A stretch of 64,000 bases of DNA from Pseudomonas sp. HMWF032 (GTDB lineage: Bacteria; Pseudomonadota; Gammaproteobacteria; Pseudomonadales; Pseudomonadaceae). Each line of letters begins with the position of its first letter. The stretch's first letter is position 1. The notes under the pieces are model-generated. The model did not search any database. It was not told the DNA's origin and was given only the letters and a program-made list of their open reading frames with translations. The position numbers and the translations under genes were made by a program. Positions 1 to 8,635 of the stretch are shown piece after piece. Location of the stretch: assembly GCF_003060885.1 (NCBI RefSeq), contig NZ_QAIG01000005.1, positions 129,732 to 193,731 on the forward strand. Reading direction: 5' to 3'.

Positions 1-1
1 C

Positions 2-298
2 ACTGCCAGCCCGGGCATCTTCTCGGCGATCATGATCGGCATGGGCCGTGCCGTGGGCGAAACCATGATCGTGCTGATGGCCACGGGCAACACCGCGATC
101 ATGGACATGAACATCTTTGAGGGCCTGCGCACCTTGGCCGCTAACGTGGCGGTGGAAATGCCCGAGTCCGAGGTGGGGGGCACCCATTACCGTGTGCTGT
201 TCCTCTCGGCACTGGTGCTGCTGTCGTTCACCTTTGTCATGAACACCCTGGCGGAGCTGGTGCGCCAGCGTCTGCGCGTCAAGTACGCCTCGCTCTAA
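2..298 (+). CDS. pstC: Phosphate ABC transporter permease PstC, C-terminal part (cut by window edge)
   Basis: Only the last 98 or so codons are present; the reading frame is open to the window edge and ends with TAA at 296. The visible part carries the GRAVGETM stretch typical of the cytoplasmic loop of PstC that contacts the ATPase, then a last membrane segment (FLSALVLLSFTFVMNTLAEL) and a basic tail. With pstA, pstB and phoU directly downstream, this is the inner-membrane permease half of the high-affinity phosphate importer. Family identity is strong because of the motif and the gene order. The Pho-regulated promoter, if any, lies outside the window. Confidence 0.93.
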   Translation, partial: TASPGIFSAIMIGMGRAVGETMIVLMATGNTAIMDMNIFEGLRTLAANVAVEMPESEVGGTHYRVLFLSALVLLSFTFVMNTLAELVRQRLRVKYASL

Positions 299-313
299 GG
301 CTTGGGAAGGTAT

Positions 314-1990
314 ATGTCCGTGAAACAGAACAACCTGAAAACCTGGTTCAAGAGCGGTACGCCGTGGATCTGGATGAACGCCGGCGCGGTATCGATCTCC
401 GTGATCATGACCCTGGGCCTGCTGATGGTGATTGCCGTGCGTGGTCTTGGCCACTTCTGGCCGGCTGATATCGTTGAGGCCGACTACCGGATTCCCGGTC
501 AGGAATCCCGCGTGATGGCCGGCGAGATCACTCAGGTCGAAGAAGTACCGCGTGCGCGCCTGGCAGCCTCCGGCCTGCCGGTGGACAGCGAAGGCGGTGA
601 GTTCATGACCCGCGAACTGTTCAAAGTGGGCAACCGCGACCTGTATGGCGCGGACTTCACCTGGGTGGTGGGCGAGTGGCTGAGCAATCCGCGCACTCCG
701 GAAAACCTCACCGCCTTCGAGCGTCGTGAATGGGGCAACTTCTACGGCTACCTGGTCAACGTCAAGGAAAACGGCGAACTGGTCGCCGAAGGTGATGCCA
801 GCTGGGCTGCCCTGCAGGAGCGCCTGGTTCGTGTTGAACAGCTGCACGCGCAGCTGGTGAGCCTGGAGAAGAAGGACATTGGTCGAATCAACGCCGGCCT
901 TGAGCGCATTCGCCTGCAAACCCGCAAACTGGAGCTGCAGGGCAAGCTGGATGCCGTGGCCCAGGCTGAGCTGGACGCCGAGCGTGCCCAGTGGGATGCC
1001 GAGTACAAGGTGTTGGAAACCGAGCTGATCGCTCTCAACCAGGCGTTCAACCGTGACAGCGTCACGCTGAAGAGTGTTGATGGCCGCGAAATTACCATCA
1101 CCCTCGGTAAAGTGGTGCGGGCCTTCCAGCCTAACGCTATGGGTCTGGGCGACAAGGTCAGTTTCTACTTTGCCAAGCTGTGGGAATTCGTCAGTGATGA
1201 TCCACGTGAGGCCAATACCGAAGGCGGCATTTTCCCGGCAATCTTCGGCACCGTGATGATGACCCTGATCATGGCCGTGATCGTCACCCCGTTTGGTGTG
1301 GTGGCGGCCATCTACCTGCGTGAGTATGCCAAGCAGGGCCCGCTGACCCGGGTGATCCGCATCGCGGTGAACAACCTGGCAGGTGTACCGGCGATCGTCT
1401 ACGGCGTATTCGGCCTGGGCTTCTTCGTCTATGTGTTGGGTGGTTCGATCGACAGCCTGTTTTTCCCGGAAGCGGCGCCAGCACCGACCTTCGGTACGCC
1501 GGGCCTGCTCTGGGCCTCGCTGACTCTGGCGATTCTTGCGGTTCCGGTGGTGATCGTGGCCACTGAAGAAGGGTTGGCGCGCATTCCACGGGCCGTGCGC
1601 GAAGGCTCCCTGGCACTCGGTGCAACCAAGGTGGAAACCCTCTGGCGCGTTGTGCTGCCAATGGCCAGCCCGGCCATGATGACCGGTCTGATCCTCGCTG
1701 TGGCGCGTGCCGCTGGCGAAGTGGCGCCTCTGATGCTGGTAGGCGTGGTCAAGCTGGCCCCGAGTCTGCCGGTGGATGGCAACTACCCGTATTTGCACCT
1801 CGATCAGAAGATCATGCACCTGGGCTTCCATATCTATGACGTCGGCTTCCAGAGCCCCAACGTCGAAGCTGCGCGACCGCTGGTGTATGCCACTGCGTTG
1901 CTGCTGGTGCTGGTTATCGCGTTGCTCAACTTGAGTGCGGTGTACCTGCGTAACCACCTGCGCGAGAAGTACAAGGCGCTGGATCACTGA
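314..1990 (+). CDS. pstA: Phosphate ABC transporter permease PstA, long form
   Basis: Second permease subunit of the Pst phosphate importer, about 558 residues. I prefer ATG 314 over TTG 302 because GGGAAGG at 304-310 is well placed as its ribosome binding site. One membrane segment lies near residues 18-45, followed by a soluble region to about 290 containing a charged, probably coiled-coil stretch (about 165-245). The MetI-type permease core follows from about 305, with a coupling loop (EEGLARIPRAVREGSLALGA) and VARAAGEVAPL. It is far longer than the roughly 300-residue enterobacterial PstA because of this extra region, which is predicted to be periplasmic; long forms are, as I recall, usual in Pseudomonas. 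It lies 15 bases after pstC, so co-transcription is likely. Confidence 0.93.
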   Translation: MSVKQNNLKTWFKSGTPWIWMNAGAVSISVIMTLGLLMVIAVRGLGHFWPADIVEADYRIPGQESRVMAGEITQVEEVPRARLAASGLPVDSEGGEFMTRELFKVGNRDLYGADFTWVVGEWLSNPRTPENLTAFERREWGNFYGYLVNVKENGELVAEGDASWAALQERLVRVEQLHAQLVSLEKKDIGRINAGLERIRLQTRKLELQGKLDAVAQAELDAERAQWDAEYKVLETELIALNQAFNRDSVTLKSVDGREITITLGKVVRAFQPNAMGLGDKVSFYFAKLWEFVSDDPREANTEGGIFPAIFGTVMMTLIMAVIVTPFGVVAAIYLREYAKQGPLTRVIRIAVNNLAGVPAIVYGVFGLGFFVYVLGGSIDSLFFPEAAPAPTFGTPGLLWASLTLAILAVPVVIVATEEGLARIPRAVREGSLALGATKVETLWRVVLPMASPAMMTGLILAVARAAGEVAPLMLVGVVKLAPSLPVDGNYPYLHLDQKIMHLGFHIYDVGFQSPNVEAARPLVYATALLLVLVIALLNLSAVYLRNHLREKYKALDH

Positions 1991-1997
1991 TTTTTAC

Positions 1998-2022
1998 GCC
2001 GCCCAGCCCATGGCTGGGCGGC
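1998..2022 (+). repeat. Intercistronic hairpin between pstA and pstB
   Basis: Perfect 11-bp inverted repeat GCCGCCCAGCC / GGCTGGGCGGC around a CAT loop, in the 63-base gap between pstA and pstB. No T-run follows, so it is more likely an mRNA-stabilising or partly attenuating stem than a full terminator. It could set the ratio of permease to ATPase message. Confidence 0.6.
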
Positions 2023-2053
2023 ATAGACGAATTGTTAGCGTAGGGAGCATCCC

Positions 2054-2887
2054 ATGCAGCACGAAACACATACACACGGTATCGACATGGCGGCCCTGGG
2101 CCGTGATCGCCAAGGTCTGGACATGAGCAAGGAGCGCGTTGCCATCGACGTGCCAGGTCTGAACCTGTACTACGGCGAAAAACAGGCATTGTTCGATGTC
2201 AAAATGACCATCCCCAATCAGCGGGTGACGGCCTTTATCGGCCCGTCCGGTTGCGGCAAGTCGACCCTGCTGCGCACCTTCAACCGGATGAATGATCTGG
2301 TTGACGGTTGCCGCGTCGAAGGCGAGATCAACCTCGATGGCAACAACATCTACCGCAAGGGCGAAGACGTGGCCGAGCTGCGTCGTCGCGTCGGCATGGT
2401 GTTCCAGAAGCCCAACCCGTTCCCCAAGAGCATTTACGAGAACGTGGTTTACGGCCTGCGCATCCAGGGTATTAACCAGAAGCGCGTGCTCGATGAAGCC
2501 GTGGAGTGGGCACTGAAAAGCGCGGCGCTGTGGGATGAGGTCAAAGACCGTCTGCACGAGTCGGCTCTCGGCCTGTCCGGTGGTCAGCAACAGCGTCTGG
2601 TGATCGCCCGCACTGTGGCTGTACAGCCGGAAGTGCTGCTGCTCGACGAACCTTGCTCGGCGCTGGACCCGATTTCCACGCTGAAAGTCGAAGAGCTGAT
2701 CTACGAACTGAAATCCAAATACACCATCGTCATCGTGACTCACAACATGCAGCAGGCGGCGCGGGTTTCGGACTACACGGCGTTTATGTACATGGGCAAA
2801 CTGATCGAGTTTGGTGATACCGATACGCTGTTCACCAACCCAGAGAAGAAGCAGACAGAAGACTACATCACCGGCCGTTACGGTTGA
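2054..2887 (+). CDS. pstB: Phosphate ABC transporter ATP-binding protein PstB
   Basis: ATPase of the Pst importer, 277 residues, at the inner face of the cytoplasmic membrane. All ABC motifs are visible: Walker [10 protein letters not shown] (about 63-71), signature LSGGQQQRL (about 174), Walker [14 protein letters not shown] (about 192-204) and the switch histidine in THNMQQA (about 230). ATG 2054 has GGGAG at 2043-2047 upstream; an in-frame ATG at 2123 (MSKERV) would give a form nearer the usual length of about 255, so the N-terminal 23 residues are uncertain. Between pstA and phoU, as in other Pst operons. Confidence 0.96.
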   Translation: MQHETHTHGIDMAALGRDRQGLDMSKERVAIDVPGLNLYYGEKQALFDVKMTIPNQRVTAFIGPSGCGKSTLLRTFNRMNDLVDGCRVEGEINLDGNNIYRKGEDVAELRRRVGMVFQKPNPFPKSIYENVVYGLRIQGINQKRVLDEAVEWALKSAALWDEVKDRLHESALGLSGGQQQRLVIARTVAVQPEVLLLDEPCSALDPISTLKVEELIYELKSKYTIVIVTHNMQQAARVSDYTAFMYMGKLIEFGDTDTLFTNPEKKQTEDYITGRYG

Positions 2888-3029
2888 TGGTCACGCCAGA
2901 ACGCGCCGGGCGGCGTTAGCGAAGCTTGCCGTACACATCGTACTGTCTGCGCTTCGCCTCCTTGCCCGACACGCTCTGACAAAGTCCATCTACTGTCGAT
3001 ACGTATCCGGTTAATTCAAGGGTTTGCAT
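2888..3029 (+). repeat. pstB-phoU spacer with degenerate inverted repeats
   Basis: This 142-base spacer is long for the operon. Around 2931-2943 is GTAC-ACATC-GTAC, flanked by GCGAAG (about 2919) and CTTCGC (about 2951), so the strand can fold on itself. The centre and the following TTCGCCTCCTTGCC resemble the element at 28634-28743 inside the nuo operon. The likeness was judged by eye and is weak; it may be a decayed copy of the same repeat family or coincidence. Confidence 0.35.
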
Positions 3030-3761
3030 ATGATCAACAAAGAAAACCTTACCCAGCATATCTCCCAGCAATTCAACGTCGAGCTGGAGGAGGTGCGCAG
3101 CCACCTGCTGGCGATGGGCGGCCTGGTCGAGAAGCAGGTTAACGACGCCGTCACCGCGCTGATCGATGCCGACTCCGGTCTGGCTCAGCAAGTGCGTGAG
3201 ATCGATGACCAGATCAACCAGATGGAACGCAATATCGACGAGGAGTGCGTACGCATTCTCGCCCGTCGTCAGCCCGCCGCGTCTGACCTGCGTTTGATCA
3301 TCAGCATCTCCAAGTCGGTAATCGATCTCGAGCGAATCGGCGACGAAGCCACCAAGATCGCCAAGCGCGCCATCCTGTTGTGCGAAGAAGGCGAAGCGCC
3401 GCGTGGCTATGTGGAAGTGCGCCACATCGGTGATCAGGTGCGCAAGATGGTGCAGGAGGCGCTGGACGCGTTCGCCCGTTTCGATGCTGATCTGGCGTTG
3501 TCGGTGGCGCAGTATGACAAGACTGTTGACCGTGAGTACAAGACTGCCTTGCGTGAGCTGGTGACCTACATGATGGAAGATCCGCGCTCGATCGCGCGTG
3601 TTCTCAATATCATCTGGGCCCTGCGTTCGCTGGAGCGCATCGGCGACCACGCCCGTAACATCGCCGAGCTGGTGATCTACCTGGTGCGCGGCACCGATGT
3701 GAAACACATTGGTCTGACCCGCATGCAGGAAGAAGTGCAGGGTAACGGCAAGGGCAATTGA
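3030..3761 (+). CDS. phoU: Phosphate signalling protein PhoU
   Basis: Cytoplasmic negative modulator linking the Pst transporter to the PhoR kinase, 243 residues. Two three-helix PhoU repeats are visible, each with the metal-binding pattern: ERIGDEATKIAKR (about 107-119) and ERIGDHARNIAE (about 205-216). ATG 3030 is preferred over TTG 3024 because it starts MINKENL as in other Pseudomonas PhoU proteins and follows CAAGGG at 3017-3022. It follows pstB in the same direction, and phoB-phoR are encoded a few kilobases away on the other strand. Confidence 0.96.
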   Translation: MINKENLTQHISQQFNVELEEVRSHLLAMGGLVEKQVNDAVTALIDADSGLAQQVREIDDQINQMERNIDEECVRILARRQPAASDLRLIISISKSVIDLERIGDEATKIAKRAILLCEEGEAPRGYVEVRHIGDQVRKMVQEALDAFARFDADLALSVAQYDKTVDREYKTALRELVTYMMEDPRSIARVLNIIWALRSLERIGDHARNIAELVIYLVRGTDVKHIGLTRMQEEVQGNGKGN

Positions 3762-3767
3762 GCCGCG

Positions 3768-3797
3768 GCGGGCGGAGAATCCTGCTGCTCCGCCTGC
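3768..3797 (+). terminator. Probable stem-loop terminator after phoU
   Basis: Ten-base stem GCGGGCGGAG / CTCCGCCTGC with one G-T pair, starting 6 bases after the phoU stop. There is no T-run, so termination strength is uncertain; its position between phoU and the next independent gene supports the call. Confidence 0.45.
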
Positions 3798-3891
3798 AGC
3801 CTGCGTGTATTTGCACACATATGTTGTAATTCGGTTGGCCTTTGCCCAGCAGCCGTGACTATGCTTAAGGCCACGTTAATGGGAGTGGTCG

Positions 3892-4800
3892 ATGAGCAAA
3901 GTCAGTGTGCTGGTAGTGGATGACGCAACCTTTATTCGAGATCTGGTGAAAAAAGGTTTGCGTGATCATTTCCCCGGCATCCAGATCGAAGAAGCGGTCA
4001 ATGGACGCAAGGCCCAGCAGTTGCTGGGCAAGCAGGCTGTCGACCTGATCCTTTGCGATTGGGAAATGCCAGAGATGTCTGGCCTTGAGCTGCTTACCTG
4101 GTGTCGTGGGCATGATACCCACAAGATTACCCCCTTCATCATGGTCACCAGCCGCGGCGACAAGGAAAACGTCGTCCAGGCTATTCAGGCCGGCGTTTCC
4201 GATTTTATCGGCAAGCCCTTTTCCAGCGAGCAGCTGATTACCAAGGTCAAAAAGGCCCTCAGTCGTGCAGGCAAATTGCAGGCGCTGATGGCCAGCGCGC
4301 CGCCAAAGATGCTGAGCACCGGTGGCTTTGCCAATGACTCTTTGTCGGCGTTGACAGGCGGCAAGGCTGACGTAGTCAAGCCGGCAGCCCCTGAAGTCAA
4401 AGCTGCTGCTGCATTTGCGGCCAAACCGGCAAGCAAGGCGGCCTCCAGCAAAGTACCCACTGGCCGTGGGCAAGGGCAACTTCGACTGCCCGGCGGGGGG
4501 GCGATGGCGTGTGTCATCAAGGCGCTGAGCCTCAAGGAAGCGTTGTTGGTGGTAAAACGCACGGATGTACTGCCGCAGGTTCTGGAGAGTGCCGTACTCG
4601 ACCTGGAGCAGGGTGACGCCGCAGAAACGGCGCGTCTCAACGGCTATCTGCATGCCGTTGCTGCTTTCGAGCCAAAGCCTGATAGTGAATGGCTCCAGCT
4701 GACGTTCAAGTTCGTTGATCGCGATCCGCAGAAGCTCGATTACATTTCCCGCCTGATTGCCCGTGGTACGGCGCAGAAGCATTTCAGCCCAGGCGCGTGA
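3892..4800 (+). CDS. Orphan response regulator with unidentified output region
   Basis: 302 residues. An N-terminal CheY-like receiver (about 1-120) has the acidic pair D10-D11, phospho-acceptor D56 in LILCDWEMPEMSG, T86 in VTS and K108 in IGKPF, so it should be phosphorylatable. An Ala/Lys-rich linker (about 125-195) leads to a roughly 100-residue C-terminal region that I cannot assign to any DNA-binding or enzymatic family. No histidine kinase is adjacent except PhoR, which has its own partner PhoB. It sits between phoU and an M23 peptidase, an arrangement I recall in other Pseudomonas genomes. Function unknown beyond two-component signalling. Confidence 0.85.
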   Translation: MSKVSVLVVDDATFIRDLVKKGLRDHFPGIQIEEAVNGRKAQQLLGKQAVDLILCDWEMPEMSGLELLTWCRGHDTHKITPFIMVTSRGDKENVVQAIQAGVSDFIGKPFSSEQLITKVKKALSRAGKLQALMASAPPKMLSTGGFANDSLSALTGGKADVVKPAAPEVKAAAAFAAKPASKAASSKVPTGRGQGQLRLPGGGAMACVIKALSLKEALLVVKRTDVLPQVLESAVLDLEQGDAAETARLNGYLHAVAAFEPKPDSEWLQLTFKFVDRDPQKLDYISRLIARGTAQKHFSPGA

Positions 4801-4920
4801 GTGCTGATTCTGCAGTGGCCTGCGAGATGGCTCACAACCCTTGTGTGCCGGTTCGCATGGCCATTGATCGGCTGCTAATCTGAATGCTCCGGACAGACCC
4901 ATCACAAGATCCGAGTCGTT

Positions 4921-5817
4921 ATGCTAGGGCGCCTGATACTTTTCTGCAGTGTGTTGACTCTTGCCAGCCAGGCAATGGCGTTGACGATTTACAAGTACAC
5001 CGATGCCAACGGCGTGGTCACCTACACCGATAAGGCGACGGCCGGCGCCCAGGTGTTCGTATTTCGTGACCGTATGGTTGAGCGCCTGGACCACCAGGTG
5101 AAGTTGGAGACCAAGAAGCACGAGGCAGGAGAGACCCTTCTGGTGCGTAATGACCTGCACGCTCCGGTGCAGGTCGAGTTGCGCCTGGAAGGTCTGGACA
5201 ATGTCAGCGGCGTTCCCGACACACCGATCAATTGGGTACTGCCGCCGCGTAGCAATATCCGTTTGGCGACCCTGGCTGCGCGCGATGCCAGTAAACCCAT
5301 GCGCTATACCCCCAAACTGCGTTATGCCATGGGTGATCCGCGCCTGCTACCGACGCAACAGAACTATCCGCTGCCGTGGCGCGGCGGTCCATTTCGGCTG
5401 ACCCAGGGGGCTAACGGCAAATACAGCCACTTCACCCCAAAGGGCCGCTATGCCGTGGACATTGCCATGCCGGAGGGTACGCCGATTGTTGCAGCGCGCA
5501 GCGGTGTGGTGGTGAAAACTGAGAACCGGCAGAGCGGCCGTGGCAATAACCCATCTGGTAACTATGTGCGTATCCTGCATGACGACGGCACCATGGGCGT
5601 TTACCTGCACCTTATGCAAGGCTCGGTGGCAGTCAGTGAAGGTACTCATGTCGCCGCCGGCGCCTTTTTGGCGCGCTCCGGCAATACCGGTAATAGCACG
5701 GGTCCGCACCTGCACTTCGTGGTGCAACGCAATGTCGGCCTGGCATTGGAGTCGATACCCTTTGATTTTTCTCAGCCGGTTAACAGCCTGCCGAATTTTG
5801 CGGTGGGCGGCGAGTAA
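4921..5817 (+). CDS. M23 (LytM-type) metallopeptidase with N-terminal DUF4124 region
   Basis: 298 residues, probably exported. The signal peptide runs to about residue 20 (cleavage after AMA), followed by a DUF4124-like stretch (YKYTDANGVVTYTDK). The C-terminal half is a LytM/M23 fold with the zinc ligands in place: H170, D180 in AVDIAMP and H263-x-H265 in GPHLHF. All catalytic ligands are present, so it is likely an active peptidoglycan endopeptidase or a regulator of cell-wall hydrolases. It ends convergent with the CNNM gene. Substrate not known. Confidence 0.87.
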   Translation: MLGRLILFCSVLTLASQAMALTIYKYTDANGVVTYTDKATAGAQVFVFRDRMVERLDHQVKLETKKHEAGETLLVRNDLHAPVQVELRLEGLDNVSGVPDTPINWVLPPRSNIRLATLAARDASKPMRYTPKLRYAMGDPRLLPTQQNYPLPWRGGPFRLTQGANGKYSHFTPKGRYAVDIAMPEGTPIVAARSGVVVKTENRQSGRGNNPSGNYVRILHDDGTMGVYLHLMQGSVAVSEGTHVAAGAFLARSGNTGNSTGPHLHFVVQRNVGLALESIPFDFSQPVNSLPNFAVGGE

Positions 5818-5819
5818 TA

Positions 5820-5841
5820 CCTAGACCGGGTGCGGTCTAGG
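5820..5841. terminator. Hairpin between convergent genes
   Basis: Perfect 8-bp inverted repeat CCTAGACC / GGTCTAGG around a 6-base loop in the 32-base gap between the M23 gene and the CNNM gene. It is placed to end transcription from both sides, but lacks T-runs. Confidence 0.5.
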
Positions 5842-5849
5842 CGAGGTCA

Positions 5850-7190
5850 TCAATCCAGCTTCAGCACCTTGGCCAGCACGATTTTCGGGCCCTTCATCTT
5901 CTTCACGATGATGCGCAGGCCGTCGACTTCCAGTACTTCTTCTTCCTCGGGCATGCGCTTGAGCGTGTCGTAGATCAGTCCGGCGAGGGTTTCCGCTTCG
6001 ACGTGATCGAGGTCGACGCCGAGCAGGCGTTCGACCTTGGCCAATGGTGTGTCGCCGCGTACCAGCAGTTTGCCTGGCTGATAGGCGAGGATGCCGCGTT
6101 CGGCCTTGCGGTGTTCGTCCTGAATATCGCCAACCAGGGCTTCCAGCACGTCTTCCATGGTCAGGTAGCCGATCACTTTGCCATCGGCTTCTTCTACCAG
6201 GGCGAAGTGCGAACCGCCGATGCGGAATTGTTCCAGCAGGCTGGACAGCGGCATATGCCGGCCAACCCGTTCGATCGGGTGCATCAGCTCGGCGAGTTTC
6301 AGCGCCGAAGGCAGCATTTCCAGCAGAGACAGGTGCAGCAGCAGGTCCTTGATATGCAAGACGCCAACGTATTCGCCGCTGGTGTCGTCATAGATCGGGT
6401 AACGGCTGTACTTGTGCCGGCGGAACACGCTGAACACCTCATCCAGCGCCGCCGTCAGCGGTAGCGACACCAAGTCCTCGCGGGAGTTGGCCCAGTCCAC
6501 CACTTCCAATTCGCCCAGCTCCACCGCTGAGGCCAGCACACGCATGTCCTGGTCACTGGGGTCGCTGGCGCGGCTGGAGTGGAGGATCAGCTTGAGTTCG
6601 TCGCGGCTGTAGTGGTGCTCATGATGCGGCCCCGGCTCGCCCTGACCGGCGATGCGCAGAATGGCATTGGCACTGGCGTTGAGCAGGAAGATCGCCGGGT
6701 ACATGGCCCAGTAGAACAGGTACAGCGGCGCGGCCGTCCACAGCGACAGCAGTTCCGGTTTGCGGATCGCCCAGGACTTGGGCGCCAGCTCGCCGATCAC
6801 GATGTGCAGGTAGGAAATGATGAAAAATGCGGTGAAGAAGGCGATGCCATGCACCAGCTTTGGCGATTCGATGCCAATGGCCCCGAGCAGCGGTTCCAGC
6901 AGGTGGGCGAAGGCCGGCTCACCGACCCAGCCGAGGCCCAGCGAGGCCAGGGTGATACCCAGCTGACAGGCTGACAGGTAGGCATCGAGTTGGTTGTGAA
7001 CAGTGCGCAGGATATGCCCGCGCCAGCCGTTCTTGGCGGCCAGGGCATCCACCTTGGTGGCGCGCAGTTTGACGATGGCAAACTCGGCGGCCACGAAGAA
7101 GCCGTTGAGCAGCACCAGAAACAGGGCGAAGAGGACAAGGCCGAAATCGGCAAAATAGCTGTTGGCGACGTAACTCGTGGAGGGGTCCAT
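5850..7190 (-). CDS. CNNM/CorC (HlyC/CorC) family membrane protein
   Basis: 446 residues. An N-terminal DUF21 transmembrane domain (about 15-200; hydrophobic FADFGLVLFALFLVLLNGFF at the start) is followed by a CBS-domain pair (about 215-340; SRYPIYDD and GYLTMEDVLEALVG) and a CorC_HlyC domain to the end (about 350-440). The family acts in Mg2+/Co2+ transport or efflux at the inner membrane; the old name haemolysin is not informative. It lies directly downstream of phoR in the same direction, 69 bases away. Metal specificity cannot be read from the sequence. Confidence 0.88.
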   Translation of the reverse strand: MDPSTSYVANSYFADFGLVLFALFLVLLNGFFVAAEFAIVKLRATKVDALAAKNGWRGHILRTVHNQLDAYLSACQLGITLASLGLGWVGEPAFAHLLEPLLGAIGIESPKLVHGIAFFTAFFIISYLHIVIGELAPKSWAIRKPELLSLWTAAPLYLFYWAMYPAIFLLNASANAILRIAGQGEPGPHHEHHYSRDELKLILHSSRASDPSDQDMRVLASAVELGELEVVDWANSREDLVSLPLTAALDEVFSVFRRHKYSRYPIYDDTSGEYVGVLHIKDLLLHLSLLEMLPSALKLAELMHPIERVGRHMPLSSLLEQFRIGGSHFALVEEADGKVIGYLTMEDVLEALVGDIQDEHRKAERGILAYQPGKLLVRGDTPLAKVERLLGVDLDHVEAETLAGLIYDTLKRMPEEEEVLEVDGLRIIVKKMKGPKIVLAKVLKLD

Positions 7191-7259
7191 ACGGGGTTCG
7201 GGTAGTGAATGACCGCTAAAGGGTGGAGCTTGCCAGCCCGCTTTGCAAGTAGAACGCGG

Positions 7260-8585
7260 CTACTGGCCGCGTCTGACAACCTGTTGATCGGGGAAGTGGC
7301 AAGTAAAGGTGCTGCCTTTACCCAGACTGCTGACGATATCCAGCCGCGCGCGGTGGCGCAGCAGCACATGCTTGACGATGGCCAGGCCAAGTCCGGTGCC
7401 GCCGGTGTTGCTGGCGCGGCTGGAGTCGACCCGATAGAAACGCTCGGTCAGGCGCGGCAGGTGCTTGGCTTCGATGCCCAGGCCGCTGTCTTGCACGCTG
7501 AGGTGCGCACCCTGTTCGTCGCCCCACCAGCGAATCTTGATGTCGCCTTCATCCGGGGTGTATTTCACGGCGTTGAACACCAGGTTGGAGAAGGCGCTGC
7601 GCAGCTCCGTCTCGCTGCCTTTGAGCTTGAGGTGCGGGTCCGCTTCCAGGCTGATGCGGTGATGCCGTTCGCCAGACAGCGCCTGGGCATCGTTCTTGAT
7701 GCTCAGCAGGAGCAGATCGACGGCCACCGGCTGGTTGTCCGAGGGGTAGTCGGTGGCTTCCAGTTTGGCCAGCAACAGCAGGTCGTTGAGCAGGTTCTGC
7801 ATGCGCCCGCCTTGCTGCTGCATTTGTTGCAGGGCACGCAGCCAGCGCGGATTTACGTCTTCAACATTATCCAGCAGGGTTTCCAGGTAGCCGCTGATCA
7901 CCGTCAACGGCGTGCGCAGTTCGTGGGACACGTTGGCGACGAAGTCTTTGCGCATCTGCTCTAGCTGGAACAGCCGGGTAATGTCGCGCACCAGCATCAG
8001 GTGTTCGCGGTTGCCGTACTGGGTGATGTGGAATTGCAGGCGCAGGCGGTCGCTGACCGGCGAGGGCAGCTCCAGTGGCTCGTTGTAGTTGTGGCCTTCG
8101 AAGTACTCGATAAAGCGCGGATCGCGTACCAGATTGGTGATCTGCTGGCCGCTGTCCTGTGGGGTTTTCAGGCCCAGCAGCTTTTCCGCCGCGATGTTCC
8201 ACCATTCCAGGTTGCCGTCGCGATCAAGCATGATCACCGCATCTTTCAGCGCAGCGGTGGACTCCTGCACGCGGTCGATCACGGCCTGCAGACGGCCACG
8301 GACTTTCTGGTCGCGACGCTGCAGGTGGTAGATGTTGTCAAACACTTCGCCCCACAGGCCGTAGCCATCGGGCGGCGCTTCGTCACCCTGGCGGGTGCGT
8401 AGCCATTTGTGCAGGCGCAGCAGTTGTTGCAGATGCCAGCCGAGATAGCCCGCCAGGCCGAGAAGCAGAGTCCAGGCATATTCGCCGGTGATCAGCCCGA
8501 GCAGCAGGCAGACACCGACCAGTAGCAACAAGCGACGTATCAGGGGGGCGCGCCAGTCTTGATTCAATTCGAGCTCATCCGCCAA
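7260..8585 (-). CDS. phoR: Phosphate regulon sensor histidine kinase PhoR
   Basis: Membrane-bound sensor kinase for phosphate starvation, 441 residues. Two hydrophobic segments near residues 15-50 form a short hairpin anchor with little periplasmic loop. They are followed by a PAS region (about 100-190), the HisKA phospho-acceptor H221 in NVSHELRTPLTVI, and a HATPase domain with N, G1 and G2 motifs (FNAVKYTPDEG, DSGLGI, GGTGLGLAIVKH). The short periplasmic part fits sensing through Pst/PhoU rather than an external ligand. It lies 50 bases downstream of phoB, its partner, and shares the Pho-box promoter. Confidence 0.96.
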   Translation of the reverse strand: MADELELNQDWRAPLIRRLLLLVGVCLLLGLITGEYAWTLLLGLAGYLGWHLQQLLRLHKWLRTRQGDEAPPDGYGLWGEVFDNIYHLQRRDQKVRGRLQAVIDRVQESTAALKDAVIMLDRDGNLEWWNIAAEKLLGLKTPQDSGQQITNLVRDPRFIEYFEGHNYNEPLELPSPVSDRLRLQFHITQYGNREHLMLVRDITRLFQLEQMRKDFVANVSHELRTPLTVISGYLETLLDNVEDVNPRWLRALQQMQQQGGRMQNLLNDLLLLAKLEATDYPSDNQPVAVDLLLLSIKNDAQALSGERHHRISLEADPHLKLKGSETELRSAFSNLVFNAVKYTPDEGDIKIRWWGDEQGAHLSVQDSGLGIEAKHLPRLTERFYRVDSSRASNTGGTGLGLAIVKHVLLRHRARLDIVSSLGKGSTFTCHFPDQQVVRRGQ

Positions 8586-8597
8586 TCAATCCTTTAT

Positions 8598-8618
8598 GCA
8601 GACCCACGCTGGGTCTGC
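8598..8618 (-). repeat. Intercistronic hairpin between phoB and phoR
   Basis: Perfect 9-bp inverted repeat GCAGACCCA / TGGGTCTGC with a CGC loop in the 50-base phoB-phoR gap. No T-run follows. Its position suggests a role in lowering phoR relative to phoB message, much like the stem between pstA and pstB; this is inference. Confidence 0.55.
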
Positions 8619-8635
8619 GGGCCATCCTAACCGTA

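Noticed and set aside
1994..2743. Minus-strand frame opposite pstB
   Set aside because: PstB carries every ABC motif on the plus strand; the opposite frame is not recognisable.
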